A stretch of DNA of 25,852 nucleotides. It comes from Paraglomus occultum. Taxonomy: Eukaryota; Glomeromycota; Glomeromycetes; Paraglomerales; Paraglomeraceae. The notes under the pieces are model-generated. The model had not been told where the DNA came from, did no database searches, and saw nothing but the letters and a program-made list of their open reading frames with translations. Position 1 is the first letter of the stretch. Every line of letters starts with the position of its first letter. The stretch spans positions 1 to 25,852 of the forward strand of contig CAJVPJ010000408.1 in assembly GCA_910592205.1 (NCBI GenBank), given 5' to 3'. The position numbers and the translations under genes are program-made. Positions 1 through 11,150 of the stretch are shown here, piece after piece.

Positions 1-265
1 GATTTGATGTAAATTAGTTTTATATTAATATTTTTATATATAGAGGTAATCCTATATTAATCCTGTTATGGTTTATAATTATCCTATTCTGGTATGATAA
101 AGTGAAAATTAAAATTAACAAGTCTATAAATTATGAATGAGTGCCAATTATTACTTTTCAAAACGTCATCAGTCAAGTTATTTAACTTTCAGCCACACCA
201 GTCTCTTATTTAAGAATGTTCACTTTGTCTGGTTTGTTGCAGCATGCCCCATATATTGTACGTTT
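1..265. repeat. Diverged dispersed repeat, copy 1
   Basis: Blocks here reappear in the same order around 10938-11150: GATTTGATGTAAATT against GATTTAATGTAAATT, CCTATATTAATC in both, ACTTTCAGCCACACCAG against ACTTTCAGCCACATCAG, then AAGAATGTTCACT against CAGAATATTCACT. The copies differ by many substitutions and small indels, so this is an old interspersed repeat in direct orientation. No terminal repeats or coding capacity are visible, and the left end is cut by the window edge. Confidence 0.5.
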
Positions 266-2640
266 TTTACTAATAATAGTTTTCTGCGCTTTAATCTGTC
301 TATTTCGAGAACAATTCGAAAGACACGCTTGTAGACCTGCACATATTCTAATTGAGTGCTCTTGTAACAATCCAGATACGAGATGCAGAACATCTTGCAC
401 GTAAAATTTGTTGTTTTTTCTTTAACTGGTTAATGATATTTTAGCCAAAGCGAGTGCAAACCGGATTGATTGTTTCATTCGCCTTAAAAGCAATTGAATA
501 CCATTCTATCGTATAATGCTTATTAACATTCAAGATTCTTTTGGTCGCGTGAAGTATATAACTACACTTTTCGACTTTTACTTTCATATGCATGCTATTT
601 TTATTTTATTATGCTTACTCATTCAGACGTTTAGTTGTCATTCTGTATGCACTTCATACATAATGTATCACATGGGTATTACATTAGAAATTCTATGCTC
701 GAGTGTTCTTCCATTCCAACATTATGAGTAATATTTGGTCTTGACGCCAACGACTAGACAAATTTTGACATACGCTTTATGCAAAAATTAACAAATAATA
801 CTTATACAATATATATAACTTTTCTGGTCAATAAAGTAAAATACATTACTGCTAGATTACACAGTAAAATGACTTGTTTATAATATTATGAGTACTTTAG
901 ATCGACAGAATTCAACCATACTTTATAATAAGCATATTAAACCCGTCAAGGGTTGTCGCTCACTTGATTGTCTCGCAGTTTGTTTAGTGCACCCATAGCT
1001 CATTTGATAACTTTTCTTGTGTGTTTCCGTAACTATATTTACCAACATATTACGCCTCGGTCGTATTATTTTTAATCTTACTAATATTTAGTATTCCATT
1101 AACAAAACAAGGGACAGCATCTTCAGTTTAGTTTGTCTGTCGATAGTGCTTGCCTGCGCTTGATTCATCAAGCTGTGTGCTTTAAAGTCTAATATCTCGG
1201 AAATGCTCCTCCATTGGATAGAAATCGCACTGGCATAAAGTTATCAGTAAATTCATTCATGTTGGGGTTTCCTTAATATTAACGTCGATTTGTATTCACA
1301 TGACTTCTTTAGTAAATTATTCTTGGTTTATCTCCGACATCACCGAATAATTTATTATAATTCATACATGACAATGTCATTCGTCCCTTCAGGCGTCTAG
1401 AAGATCGTGTGAGGCTAATGGCAAAAACGTAATCTACATATTGATTAAATGTACGCCATCTAATGAGCTCTGTCAAATAAACTCGCTTCCAGTTTATCAA
1501 GAACATGATCAATTGCTATATAAAAAAAACTTTATACCGTTCGTGAAACAAATAAACAATATAAACCTTTGAGAATACTTCTAAACTAAAAAAAATTTCC
1601 CATAATACTTATCAAACATTGGAAAGAAGAGAGAAGAAAGCCTTGGCGAGATTGTAAAGTTATTGTGCTGGAAATTCCGTCCAATCTGTCCCCACACGTG
1701 CAGTTTGGCTTATACGCCACTTGCATTATACGTGACGGTTCATGTGGCATAACTACCATTTTTTTGTTCGCATATAAATGTGATTGATATCGATATTGTT
1801 AAATTACTCGATATATCTTGGTGGCTGTGACCTGTTGTGTAACGTCTACTAGAACTTTTGCACAATTCGTAATATATTATAATTATTATAAAATGCATCT
1901 GATCTAGTAACTGTATTGCAAATGGCTTGGACAGATCACCGACCAATGAAAATGGACTGATTGACATCCCAGGTGTCCCAATTATTTCCTTATATATCTG
2001 CCAGACTAGGGTGACATCGCCCAGACTGTAGAAAGTTTCGCTACAAGTAGAACATTGAGTAAACGGTCAACGAGAAAGCTTATCCCAATAACTCATTGCA
2101 ATGAAGCATTAATGTAGCAGACGCATATGAAATATTGAGATAAATGTAACAAATTATTAAGAGTAATATTAGACTCGATACTTTGTCAAGCCACAAAGTG
2201 GGATACATCGATTGAATATACTCTACGTTATTTCTATCACAAAACCTCTCTTCTACCTCAGTCTCGAACGGCGCCACAGACTGTAACAAACATTAATATA
2301 TAATAACAACAGGCAGCGTGAACGACGCATTATAATACTAGAACAAAAATAATAACGATTATTCTTAAAACGACGAACGACCAACGTCGCTCGACTCCAT
2401 ACTCAGCCACTACTTAACTCCGCCTCCATATATCATATACGCCAATACAATAACGAGTAGTACTCGCAACAAAAGAAAAAATACGAGGAAGAATTCGTCG
2501 AGATTTATCAGACATCTATCCTAAGCCACTGACCAAGCCACGTACTCGCAGTTTGACTCAAATCGCAGTTCTCAGTAAGAATTAAACAGCCGGAAAAACG
2601 TGTAAAGGGGATAAATTATTGCAAACACAAAGCCAACAGT
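266..2640. other. AT-rich spacer before the SH3 gene
   Basis: No gene could be supported. Two minus-strand open frames (about 1309-1512 and 2080-2289) have mildly protein-like composition but no start, splice or family support. The last roughly 150 bases are A/C-rich and lead into the open frame of the SH3 gene, so the promoter and 5' UTR of that gene probably lie in the final few hundred bases. Confidence 0.4.
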
Positions 2641-3024
2641 GTGAATGAGACTTTACGGATAGTACAGTATAAGGGTCTGCAGAATTTCATCTTTCGAAGA
2701 TCTATCATTATCAAAGGCTACTCGGGGGCCACGAACAAAAAAAAACTGTGGGCCAGACAGAGACGTCTACAACAAAATTTATTCTTTCGTAGAATCAGGA
2801 TTAATCACACTCGAACATTTAAACATTTGAAAATGTCATCATGTAATACAATATGGTCGCCTGGAATAATATGGACAAGAATAAGGACTCTAGCACCGTT
2901 TCTGTTTCTGCTTTCAATATTTTCTAGACCATTACGGTTATATCTAAAGACGATTTCACGGAAAAGTTTACTCGTCAACAGCACCTTCATATCTAATACA
3001 CCAGAAACAACAAGATCTGCTGTT

Positions 3025-4879
3025 ATGTTTCGATCCAAAGTACTAGCAAAACCTTTGTCTATACGTCACCTTTTGTTCTATAAATCCTTCTTTCTCCTCT
3101 TTTGCTTCCCTTATCCAACTTACTCAATGGACCCGTGCTTTTCACTCAAAGGCAGCCAAGCATGTCCGCTAGTTAACAATTACTCTATAACGTCTGGAAG
3201 CTTCCTAACATTCTACAACTTCCTTCCACCTGTCCAGAACATCTCACAGTTCGATAGTGCCATCGAAGCTTATGCTAGCAATCCCTCTCAATTCGTTGAC
3301 GCCGGGTGTCCATCTATTCCGCCACCTCGATACACGTTGACACTCATATGCGCAGATTTAGTCAACGACCCGATATCGCAATCGTGCAGTGCGCTTGATG
3401 TGAACCAAGCGTCACCGCCAATTTGTACAGAGACTTGTGCCGAATTTCGTGCGAGCCTGTATGAAACACTTGGAAACAAGACGTTATGTCCCAAGTGGAA
3501 TGGTCAGCTGGGGGCGTTGGGGCAAAGGCTTTACAATTTCTGTAACACGTCTGGTGCAGCTGGCAAGTGTATATCCGGACTTGAAAACGAGGCTACGACT
3601 TGTGGTATGTTTATTTATTGGAAAGGATTTTCGAGGGACGAGTTTGCGAATCTGCATGATCGGTATTTTGGTTTGCGTTCGTGTTATAGTATTTGATCCT
3701 TTATTTCATCATTTTGCGTGACGGATATCTAAACATAGTACTATTTATATAGAACGTGTACAAGATTCTCGTGATTCTCTTTCGTCTCACCTTTTAATTA
3801 TCGTTCTCTTTTCTACAGGCTTTTTGAACAAAACATCCCGTTGTGAATTCTGCTCGCAACAGAACACAACAGCTTGCTGCGGTGATTGTCCCAAACCTAC
3901 CAATACCAGCACTACAACCTCATCCACATCATCCCCAACAATCATAACCACAATTGTATCTACTGAAGCCTCAAAATCACAAGGACTAGGCATGCCTGCA
4001 ATGTGGGGATTAATATTTGGTTCGGTGGCTGTTGTGGGAATAGCAATAGGGATAGCGTTATTTTATTATTGCGTTAGAGATAAACCGAAGCACGAGCGGT
4101 TGCCATCAATCGAACCCCCTGCGTCTGATCCTGCTATTGAGAGATCCTCAATCGCAAGCAGCGAGACTGTCAGACGTAGTTCAGCCGTGAGATTGGTCAC
4201 TTCTCCAGAAGATCAAACGTTCAGTAATCTGCAGAGTAGCAATCGGGTGAGTGACAGTCGGATGAGTGGCAATCCGCCGTTTGATCCCGACAATCTATCA
4301 GTTGCCAGCAATCCGGATGTTCCAACAAATGAGGATCAAAAAATTGACGTTGCAGACGTTCCGCTGATAGACAATGCCCTGCCTGGACCGATCACGTTTC
4401 CGCCAGACGAAGATAACATTGTCATTGTTGTCCACCCGTACACAGCCCAACTCCAGGACGAGTTGGATCTAACTCCCAACGATTCTATTATTCTAAGACG
4501 TATTTTTGACGACGGCTGGGCAGTTGGATATAATCAAAACACGCACCAAGAGGGCGCCTTTCCTATTGTATGTGTAGTATATTCACATTTCCTACACTCG
4601 GAAATTGGAACGAACGATACTTTGCCTGAGATGTCGGGTAATAGTGAAGGTACACCGCTTGCAGGTGGCTTGACACGGGATTCGCTTTCTAATAGTGGGG
4701 TCATAAGATCTTCATCGATCTCTAGCAACCCTTCTTTAAGGAGACAGTTTAGTTTAACAGAAAGCTTGGAGTCCGTCCCAAGAAGAAATTCAAGTATGAG
4801 AAGGGCACGAGCGAGGAGTGGTGATAATGACGAGTTTACAGGGAATAGGAGTAGTATGAGGGAATGGGGTGAACTATAA
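3025..4879 (+). CDS. Membrane-anchored SH3-domain protein with Cys-rich ectodomain
   Basis: Model join(3025..3604,3819..4879), 546 aa. The 214-nt intron has a GTATGT donor and TTCTACAG acceptor, and the join is in phase (Gly). From Met at 3025 there is a basic start and a hydrophobic stretch (about residues 20-34), read as a signal peptide. A Cys-rich, N-glycosylation-rich ectodomain follows (about 35-220), then a Ser/Thr-rich stalk, one membrane segment (about 252-279) and a Ser-rich cytoplasmic linker. The SH3 domain lies at about 394-447 and shows ALYDY-like HPYTAQ, DELDL, DDGWAVGY and GAFP. The order ectodomain, membrane, SH3 is that of Fus1-like fungal proteins and suggests a surface or cell-wall signalling scaffold (inference). 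The frame stays open upstream to 2641, with another Met at 2833, so the start is uncertain. An AATAAA lies at 5029-5034. Confidence 0.82.
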
Positions 4880-5402
4880 ATTTGCAAACGCAATGTGGGG
4901 TATGAGACTAGAGACAAAAATTTATTAAGTATTATTAAACGTCGATTTGACGTCATTGTCTTTTTTGTATTTTTACTTTTTGAAAAAATCTGACTTAATT
5001 TTTTGTAAGATGTTTTGGACTCTGTAATAATAAAAAAGTGAAGGATTATTACATGTCTGTGGTAAAACTAATCGTAAAAAGAGAGATTGAACGATTAGCC
5101 GTTTTTCGTTGTCAATTACTATTGCCATCAATCTCCCAGTAAATTTACAGTGTTTCTGTCGACTGACTGATATTATCCTGAAAAAACTCATTGTAAACAT
5201 CTTTCAATAATAGGCGCAGCTAATAAAAGACACTAATCTCCTTCTGGCAAGTATTTATTCGCAATTATCCGCGTCCACATTTTTGAAAACTTGATGTAAT
5301 ATTTGGTAGGATCTACAGGACTTTTTTGTCACATAAATGTCAAACCGAATATATATTATCCAGGAATAGATGCCGTGCATAATAATAAGTGTTGTGCTTT
5401 AG
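4880..5402. other. Spacer between SH3 and pseudokinase genes
   Basis: AT-rich. It should hold the 3' UTR of the SH3 gene (AATAAA at 5029-5034) and the promoter and possibly a short first exon of the pseudokinase gene. I could not place such an exon. Confidence 0.4.
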
Positions 5403-5429
5403 GAAGTAGCCGTATTGGTTCTCTATTGC

Positions 5430-8105
5430 ATGGAGTCATTTTGTACTGTGGCTAGAAAATTTATAATCGAGTTCCAGATATCCCTCATGCCGAATGATAC
5501 ACAAAGCTATCACCAAAGATACGAACTTGGTGAACTTTATCAGTATGCAACACGTTACACATTTATTGCAACACAAGCGTCGGCAGTCTCTTCAGACATC
5601 AGTTGCATTCTAAGATTAAATATGGACGAGTTCTACCGACATGCCCAACTTGCAACAGATAATTCTAATGATTCGCTGACTACTTGTGAGTTCGAGAAGG
5701 GATGGTTTGGCAAAAATGTAGAGCTTTTGTCGCCTGTAGCGAAGGAATTATTCTTTCTTGGAGTAGCCGAAGCATATGATACTATAAAAAGAATATGTGA
5801 TCTTCGTACCGAAGCCGATTGTAATTTACGCGCACTGGATAGCCTAGTTTTGTATTTAAACGAAGTGGGACGATTAATTCAGGAACAAGAGGGTAACATT
5901 ATTAGGAGCCGAGTACCAAAGTTGGTGCGGGCGTTGAAGGAATGGGAAAGATTTCTGGTGCATTATACTAAGGCTAAGATTAAAGTATTATCACGATTTG
6001 ATACTATAACCGAGGTAAGTTTCTATCAGTTTGGGAATTATTAATTCAAACATGACTATATAACTGACTTGTGTTATAATTATGATGTTCAAAGTTTGAA
6101 CAAAAATTGGATAAACTTTTTGTAGATCTGGATGTCGCCCTTAAAGCGGCAAACGTCCATATAGTACTGCAAAAGAATTCCATGCTGACAGAACAACTTG
6201 TTTGCATGAAAATATCAAGTGTAGAGGAAACTGGCTCATTAGAAGAAACTAACGACAAAGAGAAAAGTATCACACAGATTGATACAAATCATACAAGAAC
6301 CATGTTGACATTGCTCTTTCAAAGAATCAAGGATGAATTTGTCACTGCAGCTATTCACAATGGTGCAAAAATATCACAAACACAATTACAAAGTGTTTCT
6401 ATTAAGCCACATCAGATTCAATTCATTGATGGAAACCCATATGGTAACAAAGTTTTGTACAATACAAATATTTATGTTGCAAGGACATTGGTTTATTACC
6501 ACCATTGGATTATCGAAGCTTTTATAGAAATGCCTATTTCCATTATAAGTTGAATTCTAAATTGTTTTTAAAAAAGTGAGTTTTTTTTTGTTATTATTTG
6601 TTCAAAGTATATGATACAGGAAATTAATAGCTTTGATATTTTAAAACAAAAGCTTTGGGGTTTTATTGAAGGATGGTCTTTACTATCAAATTATAGAGTG
6701 GGCAGAGAATGGATCACTCCATGAATATTTGCAAATCCATAAGGATATTGGATGGGAGTGGAAAATAAAAACGATTTCCCATATAGCAAAAGCGATTGCA
6801 ATTCTGCATGACAAGCTCGTCCTCTATAGGAACATTTCAAGGTAATTGTTTGCATAAAGAGTTATTGCAGACATTTGTTTGTTTTTACTAACAATAATTA
6901 TATTCACAGTCATCAGATATATGTAGATAAAGATGGAAATGTAAGATTAAAAAGTAATCTGTATACAAGATCAGGTGATAGTACTCGGAATATTAATAAA
7001 CAATTGGAAACTGTTCGGTGGACTTGCCCTGAAAAGGCACAAAATCCACATTTGCCTTCTTCCAAAGCAGCTGATATATACAGGTATATAATTGTCACTC
7101 GTAATTAATTATTGCCTGTGAAAACAATTTATTTAGTAATTGTTTGATATTAAGCAGTTACTTGCTTGAAATGAGTATCTAATTTACTAAAATTTTGTTG
7201 TTTTCTTGTACCTGATATTGAATACTATAATTTATAGTTTTGGTCTGCTCATGTGGGAGATGTCTTCACATGATGTTCCATTTAAGGATAAAAGTCCAAA
7301 AGAAGTATTTGAATTACTGGCGAATGCAGATTATACATGTGAGCTACCAATAGTTAAGGACACACCCCAAGTGTATGTAGATATAATGACATCTTGTTGG
7401 AACAGAGATCCTACCAAACGTCCTACAGTACAGACTATTGTGAAACTGCTTAGAGAACTTAAATTATCAAAGAACAGAACGGGCCCAACCGATTTGTTAG
7501 TTCCAAATCGTGCAACTGATTACTCCATCTTAAGTAATATAACAATTCAAGGTGCATGTGCCCTTCATTCTATTGGTAACTATAAAGAAGCGTTTGGTCA
7601 ATTCAAAATATTGGCGAATTGTGAGGAAGCTGCTGCTGAAGCCAATTTTTATGTTGGTCGCTATCTCATGGATTTGAAGATTGACTTTGAGAAAAATGCG
7701 GATGTTGGAGTGAGTTATTTGATGGTTGCTGAAAGAATGGGGTTGATGGATGCTGTTCAATTTCGTGCGCAGGAAAGTCTGTTTGCTGCTACATTATTGA
7801 GAAATCAATTGTTTGAAATGGGCGACATTGAAAATGCAAATGAAATTTTTGAAAGAATGAAGAAGGAATGTTTACCGTTATATGAAAAGGGTGCAGAGTG
7901 TGGCAACTTGCGTTGCATGAAAGATTTGGCAGATTATGGAGCCAAATTAGGAGATGAAAAAAGTTATATCAAAGGCATCAGGTTGTTGCAGCATAGTATA
8001 AATAGAGTTCAAAGTCTTGCTAAAAAGATGAAAATTGTCAAGTATCTAAAGGAATTAAAGAAACATGAAGCAAAATTTAATTTTAAAATTGAAAGAATAA
8101 GTTAA
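5430..8105 (+). CDS. Kinase-like (pseudokinase) protein with MLKL-like N-terminus and Sel1-like repeats
   Basis: Exons read: 5430-6014, 6095-about 6575, about 6620-6841, 6910-7083, 7238-8105. Introns at 6015-6094, 6842-6909 and 7084-7237 are in phase. The N-terminal part (about 5730-6200) is helical and resembles the MLKL N-terminal bundle and brace. A glycine-loop-like GNPYGNKV at about 6433-6456 opens the kinase-like domain. The C-lobe is clear: IIEWAENGSL, DIYSFGLLMWE, the CWNRDPTKRPT end motif. The catalytic loop HRDLKxxN is YRNISSHQ, and the DFG position reads SNL, so catalysis looks lost. After about 7540 come Sel1-like helical repeats (NFYVGRYLMDLKIDFEKNAD). The N-lobe (6470-6660) needs about two single-base frame changes or unseen splicing, so the gene could be decaying. 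The open frame begins at 5403 just after TTTAG, so an upstream exon may exist. The molecular role is not known. Confidence 0.68.
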
Positions 8106-8234
8106 AACAGCCATTTTTGATTACTTACTACTCTTGTTAATAATAGTATTAAATTTTCTGAAATTTGTCATTACTTTTATATATACATTTATAATAGTCA
8201 TTTAGTTAACTTTTGGTTACATTATAAAAATATC

Positions 8235-8240
8235 AATAAA
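8235..8240 (+). terminator. Candidate poly(A) signal of the pseudokinase gene
   Basis: AATAAA about 130 bases after the stop codon of the pseudokinase gene, inside an AT-rich 3' flank. Position fits a polyadenylation signal, but fungal signals are loose. Confidence 0.4.
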
Positions 8241-8899
8241 ATGTGATATTATTGTTTATAATTCTGGTAATCTCTTTGTGGGCATACATGCACTATAATA
8301 ATACTACTAATAACAGGTAATAGTAATATAAATGACCATTGTAATTGGTTAAATTAAGATTCTGAAATAACAATTTTAAAGTTCATAAAAGCACTTACAA
8401 ATATTTTGAAGAAAATTCATAATGCAAATTCTATCTATATCTGACAAATTAAAATGGTTTAAATGAATTCCATTATCTATATCAATTCAGTGCCATTGAA
8501 CTTGATGGCCCCGTCAATAGTGTGTTAATTTTTTTGTTATTGCCCACCACAATCTTTAGTTGGTCTTTTTTCAGACCAGGTGCATGGGCGACTATAATAA
8601 TAATGAATGATTGTAATGACAAAGAAATAAACACTCAATTTTCTTTTTTTGATCAGTATTTTCTGCCTTATTATTATGCAACGACTAGCACACCAATAGC
8701 ATAGTAATATTACGCGAAAATAATTATAAAGCATCTCCATAGTAATAAGGTCTAGTCCTTGAATTTAATAACTAATTCACATGATGAATTCCCACATCTT
8801 TAATCTTCTCAGGACTTTTTTTCACCTCATAGGGGACAAACATTTCTTACTAATACTAAGACAGGATAATTGTGTCTATAAACCAATTTTTGTTAACAT
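8241..8899. other. Spacer between two convergent genes
   Basis: Lies between the 3' ends of the plus-strand pseudokinase gene and the minus-strand gene at 8900-9586. AT-rich; no coding or structured element was recognised. Confidence 0.4.
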
Positions 8900-9586
8900 C
8901 TACTGTATTTCATACTGTTCAATCTCTACCCATTTAATTACTTGTTTGCTAGTGATATGATCAAATTCCAATATTGATATACTAAAATTATGCATTCCAA
9001 ATGTCTCCATCGTATTTCTAATAATATCTGTCCTACAAAAAATATAAAAATCTTCGTATTTCCATATGAATATATGAAGGAGGGTAAATTAACTGTCCTA
9101 AAACATTGAGTAAAGTAATGTACATTCCGTCCCCATACTCAATATAAGTACATGCATTCTTGCCACCCAAACTAAATCGCGGAAATGTTGGGTTATCTGA
9201 AAACTGTTTGGATGTCAGAATGCGAGAGAAAAGTTTAAGTTCGTAGTGTTAAATTGTGAAAAATAAACAGAGGCGAGTGTATTCTTATTGGAAGATTTTC
9301 ATTAAGAAATTCGGTCAGTCAGGAGTTTTTTTTTACTATCTCAGCAGAAATATTTAAGATATAATAGGAACATCAGAATAAAGAAAGTGAAAATAAAGTA
9401 AATTATAAATAGCAAACTTCGTACTTACCGTTTATCGCCTTTTCTGGAAATACGAGCCAGATCGAATACATTAATAACGTTCCCAAGTCATCACAGGGTA
9501 TTTTCTACCTTGATGATGCACTCTCCGTCTATCACGTTAACAACCTCATTGTCGATTTTCTTATTTGTTTCCTCGATGGTTGTCAT
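8900..9586 (-). CDS. Small hypothetical protein, three exons, one frame problem
   Basis: Exons on the minus strand: 9586-9429, 9196-9094 and 9032-8900 (stop TAG). The last intron (9093-9033, 61 nt, ending TTTGTAG) and the one before it (ending GTTTTCAG) join in phase and give a coherent C-terminal half, for example PTFPRFSLGGKNACTYIEYG. The first exon opens with MTTIEETNKKIDNE but is one base too long: near 9489 the frame hits two TGA codons, while dropping one T continues as DDLGTLLMYS and then joins exon 2 in phase. Either a real frameshift, a sequence error, or splicing not seen here (a 65-nt GT..AG candidate starting in exon 1 leads to a stop). Length would be about 130 aa. No family was recognised. 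It converges on the pseudokinase gene. Confidence 0.45.
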
Positions 9587-9773
9587 GATGATTTACTAAT
9601 GCTATTGTTCCCCCCGACGCAAAATGAGACCAATGATAATTAATACGCAAAAATTTGCGCATGTCAATTACGCGTTTAGTTCGAATATCGTGGCTCAAAA
9701 AAGATCCGCTATAAAAACGACAGAAATTGAGATACTTTACGAAAAAGTTTTGCAAACTGCTCTATCCAACATA

Positions 9774-9974
9774 CAGTCAACTCTCTTTATAACGACCGCC
9801 TCGGGCTGGACAAAATCGGTCGTTATATGCAGCGGTCGTTATATGCAGCGGTCGTTATATGCAGCGTAGCACATATAATAAATTATATAACGTTTTTGAA
9901 AACGGGCAGAGCACAGCGGTCGTTATAAAGCGCGAATCGTTATAAAGAAGGTCGTTATAAAGAGAGTCGAACTG
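9774..9974. mobile_element. MITE with CAGT ends and TA target-site duplication
   Basis: A 201-bp element flanked by TA on both sides (9772-9773 and 9975-9976). Its ends are inverted repeats of about 25 bp: CAGTCAACTCTCTTTATAAC on the left against CAGTTCGACTCTCTTTATAA read inward from the right, differing by one indel and one substitution. Internally it carries GGTCGTTATA motifs in both orientations. TA duplication and CAGT termini fit the Tc1/mariner/pogo superfamily, and the TTATAACGA motif links it to the element that starts at 25698. No transposase remains. Confidence 0.82.
9817..9864 (+). repeat. Three exact 16-bp tandem repeats inside the MITE
   Basis: CGGTCGTTATATGCAG occurs three times in a row with no mismatch. 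The GGTCGTTATA core is also the inner part of the terminal inverted repeats, so these could be subterminal transposase-binding-type motifs amplified in tandem (inference). Confidence 0.9.
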
Positions 9975-10058
9975 TACTTCATTATTTAAAATGTTTGTTT
10001 CACAAGTGAATTTATTCTGGATTGTTGATCGGAATTTTCCTTTATTATTTATATTATT

Positions 10059-10466
10059 ATGAAGTCGGCTGCTTATTATAAATCAGAAGGAATCAATTTA
10101 ACGGAGCGAAGAAAAATCCAAGACTACCGCAAACCTGATTATCCATCAGAAATTGAAAACTTGTGGAAATCTTATTTGGCAGAAGGTTCGAATTGGACTC
10201 GAACTTTTCCTTTAACAAAATGGCCATTGAAATCGTTGGATTACTCAGTAAAGGAAACGGTCTAGTTGCCTCTACGATAAAAAAACTACTACCTATGGAA
10301 ACCAACCCCACGGAAAAAGACCATTGACGTTGGATTAATGAATAAAGAAATAGATGATAATGGAAGACCTGATTCCTGGTCTTCTTTATTAGGAGTTAGA
10401 GCTGAGTCTTTCATCTCCACTAATGTTATTAGTGATAGCAATGATAAAAAAGATTCCGAAATTTAG
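10059..10466 (+). pseudogene. Unidentified coding relic
   Basis: Three consecutive open stretches in different frames look like pieces of one protein. The first, from ATG 10059, is 68 aa (MKSAAYYKSEGINLTERRK..). A second frame gives GLLSKGNGLVASTIKKLLP to a TGA near 10327. The third is an ATG at 10338 ending at TAG 10466, about 42 aa and Ser/Asp-rich. No splice sites explain the frame changes. I do not recognise the family. Chance open frames in AT-rich DNA are a real alternative. Confidence 0.3.
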
Positions 10467-10469
10467 ATT

Positions 10470-10554
10470 TGCACCAGAGTGACCAATGAATAGATTATAT
10501 TCATCAATGGCTTTGGGTCTGAGTATTTTTCTCACATGCAATCACTCTGGTGCA
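10470..10554. repeat. Short inverted repeat, 13-nt arms
   Basis: TGCACCAGAGTGA (10470-10482) is repeated exactly in inverse orientation as TCACTCTGGTGCA (10542-10554), with 59 bases between. It follows directly after the coding relic at 10059-10466. It could be a MITE remnant or a structured 3' element. No target-site duplication was clear. Confidence 0.6.
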
Positions 10555-10937
10555 TTTACATTTAGTATTTATTTTCAAGGGCGTGCATTCAAAATTTATG
10601 CTTACGAAAAATATTTTATGTGTTTGACTTTTTGATTGCAATTGTGTCAAAATAGAGAAATATGACCGAGCAGTCTTTATCAATAAAGAACGATTTTTCG
10701 CACGCGTTGGTAGGGAGCTTTATTTTCCTTACCAGTTACGTTTCTTCATAAGTTGTTTGTTACGGTTTGTTTATTAGTTATGATTTTCTTTTCCTCATGA
10801 TAACTTTCACAGGTGATTTTTTCTTTATCTAGATATTCCTGAAGAGTTTGGGTATCATTGATTTTGAAAACATAAGGCACAATTTTTTTCTCTTAAAATG
10901 TTTCTAATGGTGTTGTGATTTTTTTGGTTCCATGGTT
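10555..10937. other. Spacer without recognised features
   Basis: AT-rich plus-strand T-runs, no open frame with family support. Confidence 0.4.
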
Positions 10938-11150
10938 GATTTAATGTAAATTTGTTCATATTATATATTAATGGTTTAATATACACATACTGTAGTCCTA
11001 TATTAATCAATTAATGTTAGTCATGTTCTAGCATGATATTAATTTAAAACTGTAGTTGACATCTGTGATAATCTGACTTTCAGCCACATCAGCCTCTCAT
11101 ATCAGAATATTCACTCTGCTGCAGTCTGCCCATATAACACATGACTTATT
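10938..11150. repeat. Diverged dispersed repeat, copy 2
   Basis: Second copy of the repeat at the window start, in the same orientation. The best-conserved block is ACTTTCAGCCACATCAG at about 11076-11092. GGTTGATTTAA at 10935 recurs at 11294, so a further short piece of the same family may lie just downstream. Confidence 0.5.

Noticed and set aside
2080..2289. 69-aa minus-strand frame (LQSVAPFETEVEERF..)
   Set aside because: Somewhat protein-like, but no ATG start, partner exon or family match could be found.
4534..4956. 140-aa minus-strand open frame
   Set aside because: It lies antisense to the SH3 exon, which has clear domain support; no family features of its own.
10185..10210. GGTTCGAATTGGACTC, resembling a tRNA T-loop
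   Set aside because: No acceptor stem, D-loop or anticodon arm can be built around it.
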